From assembly GCF_014207595.1 (NCBI RefSeq), contig NZ_JACHGY010000001.1:3690212-3754211 (forward strand): a DNA stretch of 64,000 nt. The letters are read 5' to 3'. Shown in pieces: positions 63,321-64,000 of this stretch. The stretch is from Algisphaera agarilytica. Lineage in GTDB: Bacteria > Planctomycetota > Phycisphaerae > Phycisphaerales > Phycisphaeraceae. A program made the translations under genes and the position numbers. Position 1 is the stretch's first letter; each line of letters starts with the position of its first letter. A model generated the notes under the pieces. That model was given only the letters and a program-made list of their open reading frames with translations. It ran no database searches and was not told where the DNA came from.

Positions 63321-64000
63321 TTAACGGTGCAGGGATTCGAGGATCGCGGCGGCGGCCGAGATGCGGACCCGGTCGTTGGGGTCGTCCATCAGCCCGACGA
63401 GTTGGCCAACCGCCTCGGGGTCCGAATCGGCCTGGGCCAGGGCGAACGCGGCCTGAGAACGCACAGTGGCCACGGGATGCTGGGCCGCCTCGAAGATCAC
63501 CGGCAGCCCCTCCAGCGACCCCATCCGGGCCAGCGACTCGGCTGCGGCCAGCCGCAGCTCGATGGGGTTCTTCGCCAGGAAGCCGATGAGGTTGCCTTCC
63601 ATGCCCCGGTCCAGCGCCTTGCCGAGCATGAGCGTCGCGAGGATCCGCACCTCGTCGTGGCTGGAATAGGCGGCGCCGCGCAGGGCCTTGAGGCTGTCGT
63701 CGTGGCCGAGATTCAACAGCGATTCGGTGATCTGCAGCCGAACCAGTTCGCGTTCGATCGGGCGGGCGCGGTCCATCGGGGCCTCGCTGGCGTCGAGCAG
63801 CACAGGGATGACTTGCGGGTCCTCCATCCAGCCGAACAGCATCGCGGCGTTGGAGCGGGTCCCGATGTTGTCGTCCCAGAGCATGGCGGCCAGCCGACCG
63901 AGATCGACCTCTTCGCCGCAGCGGGCCGCGGCAAAGAGGGCGGCGGCCTTCACGTAGTCGGGCTGGGTGATGTCGCGGGCCATGGTCGCGGCTTGAGGGC
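63321..64000 (-). CDS. HEAT-repeat protein (N-terminal part outside window)
   Basis: The frame is open to the window edge; the in-frame ATG at 63983 is probably internal, so about 226 C-terminal residues are seen. Repeats of about 30-37 residues are visible: DEVRILATLMLGKALDRG, IELRLAAAESLARMGSLEGL, ATVRSQAAFALAQADSDPEA and DRVRISAAAAILESLH, matching HEAT/PBS-lyase repeats. Such proteins are scaffolds or partners and are common in planctomycetes. Function unknown. Confidence 0.75.
   Translation of the reverse strand, partial: PQAATMARDITQPDYVKAAALFAAARCGEEVDLGRLAAMLWDDNIGTRSNAAMLFGWMEDPQVIPVLLDASEAPMDRARPIERELVRLQITESLLNLGHDDSLKALRGAAYSSHDEVRILATLMLGKALDRGMEGNLIGFLAKNPIELRLAAAESLARMGSLEGLPVIFEAAQHPVATVRSQAAFALAQADSDPEAVGQLVGLMDDPNDRVRISAAAAILESLHR

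Overview
The window reads as a chromosomal segment of a Planctomycetota bacterium, most likely class Phycisphaerae. This is inferred from the GC-rich coding sequence, secreted proteins with paired dockerin-like repeats and PEP-CTERM tails, a modular sulfatase, a DUF1559-like prepilin, two groEL copies and planctomycete-style REP repeats. No ribosomal marker is present, so the placement is an inference.

Layout. (1) 1-8.6 kb, minus strand: a truncated Tat-exported Gfo/Idh/MocA oxidoreductase, then a formamidase (fmdA), an FmdB zinc-ribbon protein and a complete urea/short-chain-amide ABC transporter (urtABCDE). Together they suggest scavenging of amide nitrogen. No urease is seen. (2) 8.6-19.4 kb: surface and envelope genes, including a secreted hypothetical protein, a di-heme cytochrome c peroxidase, a prepilin, a PEP-CTERM protein, a rhodanese-like lipoprotein without catalytic Cys and a 1026-residue sulfatase, then a transposase remnant. 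(3) 19.5-39.2 kb: a composite genomic island in the 3' half of the initiator tRNA gene (39172-39245). Three direct repeats of that tRNA end (19512-19620, 31632-31675, 39106-39213) split it into two tandem modules. The left module is a complete C-P lyase phosphonate operon (phnDCE-HAD-phnF-phnGHIJKLM-metallophosphoesterase) with no integrase of its own. The right module is a small, more AT-rich integrative element with a ribbon-helix-helix regulator, Rep_trans initiator/relaxase, excisionase-like protein, tyrosine recombinase, and a reverse transcriptase translationally coupled to a PD-(D/E)XK-like protein, which is a candidate defence system. (4) 39.3-46.5 kb: a chaperone block groEL-groES-groEL-dnaJ-grpE, with a sigma-54-like promoter and a strong hairpin upstream. 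(5) 46.5-49.8 kb: sulfate activation (cysD, cysNC), split by a four-helix-bundle gene flanked by 28-bp inverted repeats. (6) 50-59 kb: gcvH, a degenerate amidohydrolase, a lipoprotein, an amino-acid:cation symporter, a DUF368 (PopT-type) lipid-carrier translocase, galE and a PAS-GGDEF-EAL protein. (7) 59-64 kb, minus strand: mreB-mreC-mreD, two very small membrane proteins, a coiled-coil membrane protein and a truncated HEAT-repeat protein.

How it fits together. Amide import, phosphonate degradation, sulfate activation and sulfate-ester cleavage suggest a nutrient scavenger of marine or polysaccharide-rich habitats. The phosphonate capability appears to be acquired cargo carried beside a defence-bearing integrative element in a tRNA hot spot.

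Limits. All family calls come from reading motifs by eye; no database search was run. Starts were moved where a Shine-Dalgarno motif or stop/start overlap favoured it.
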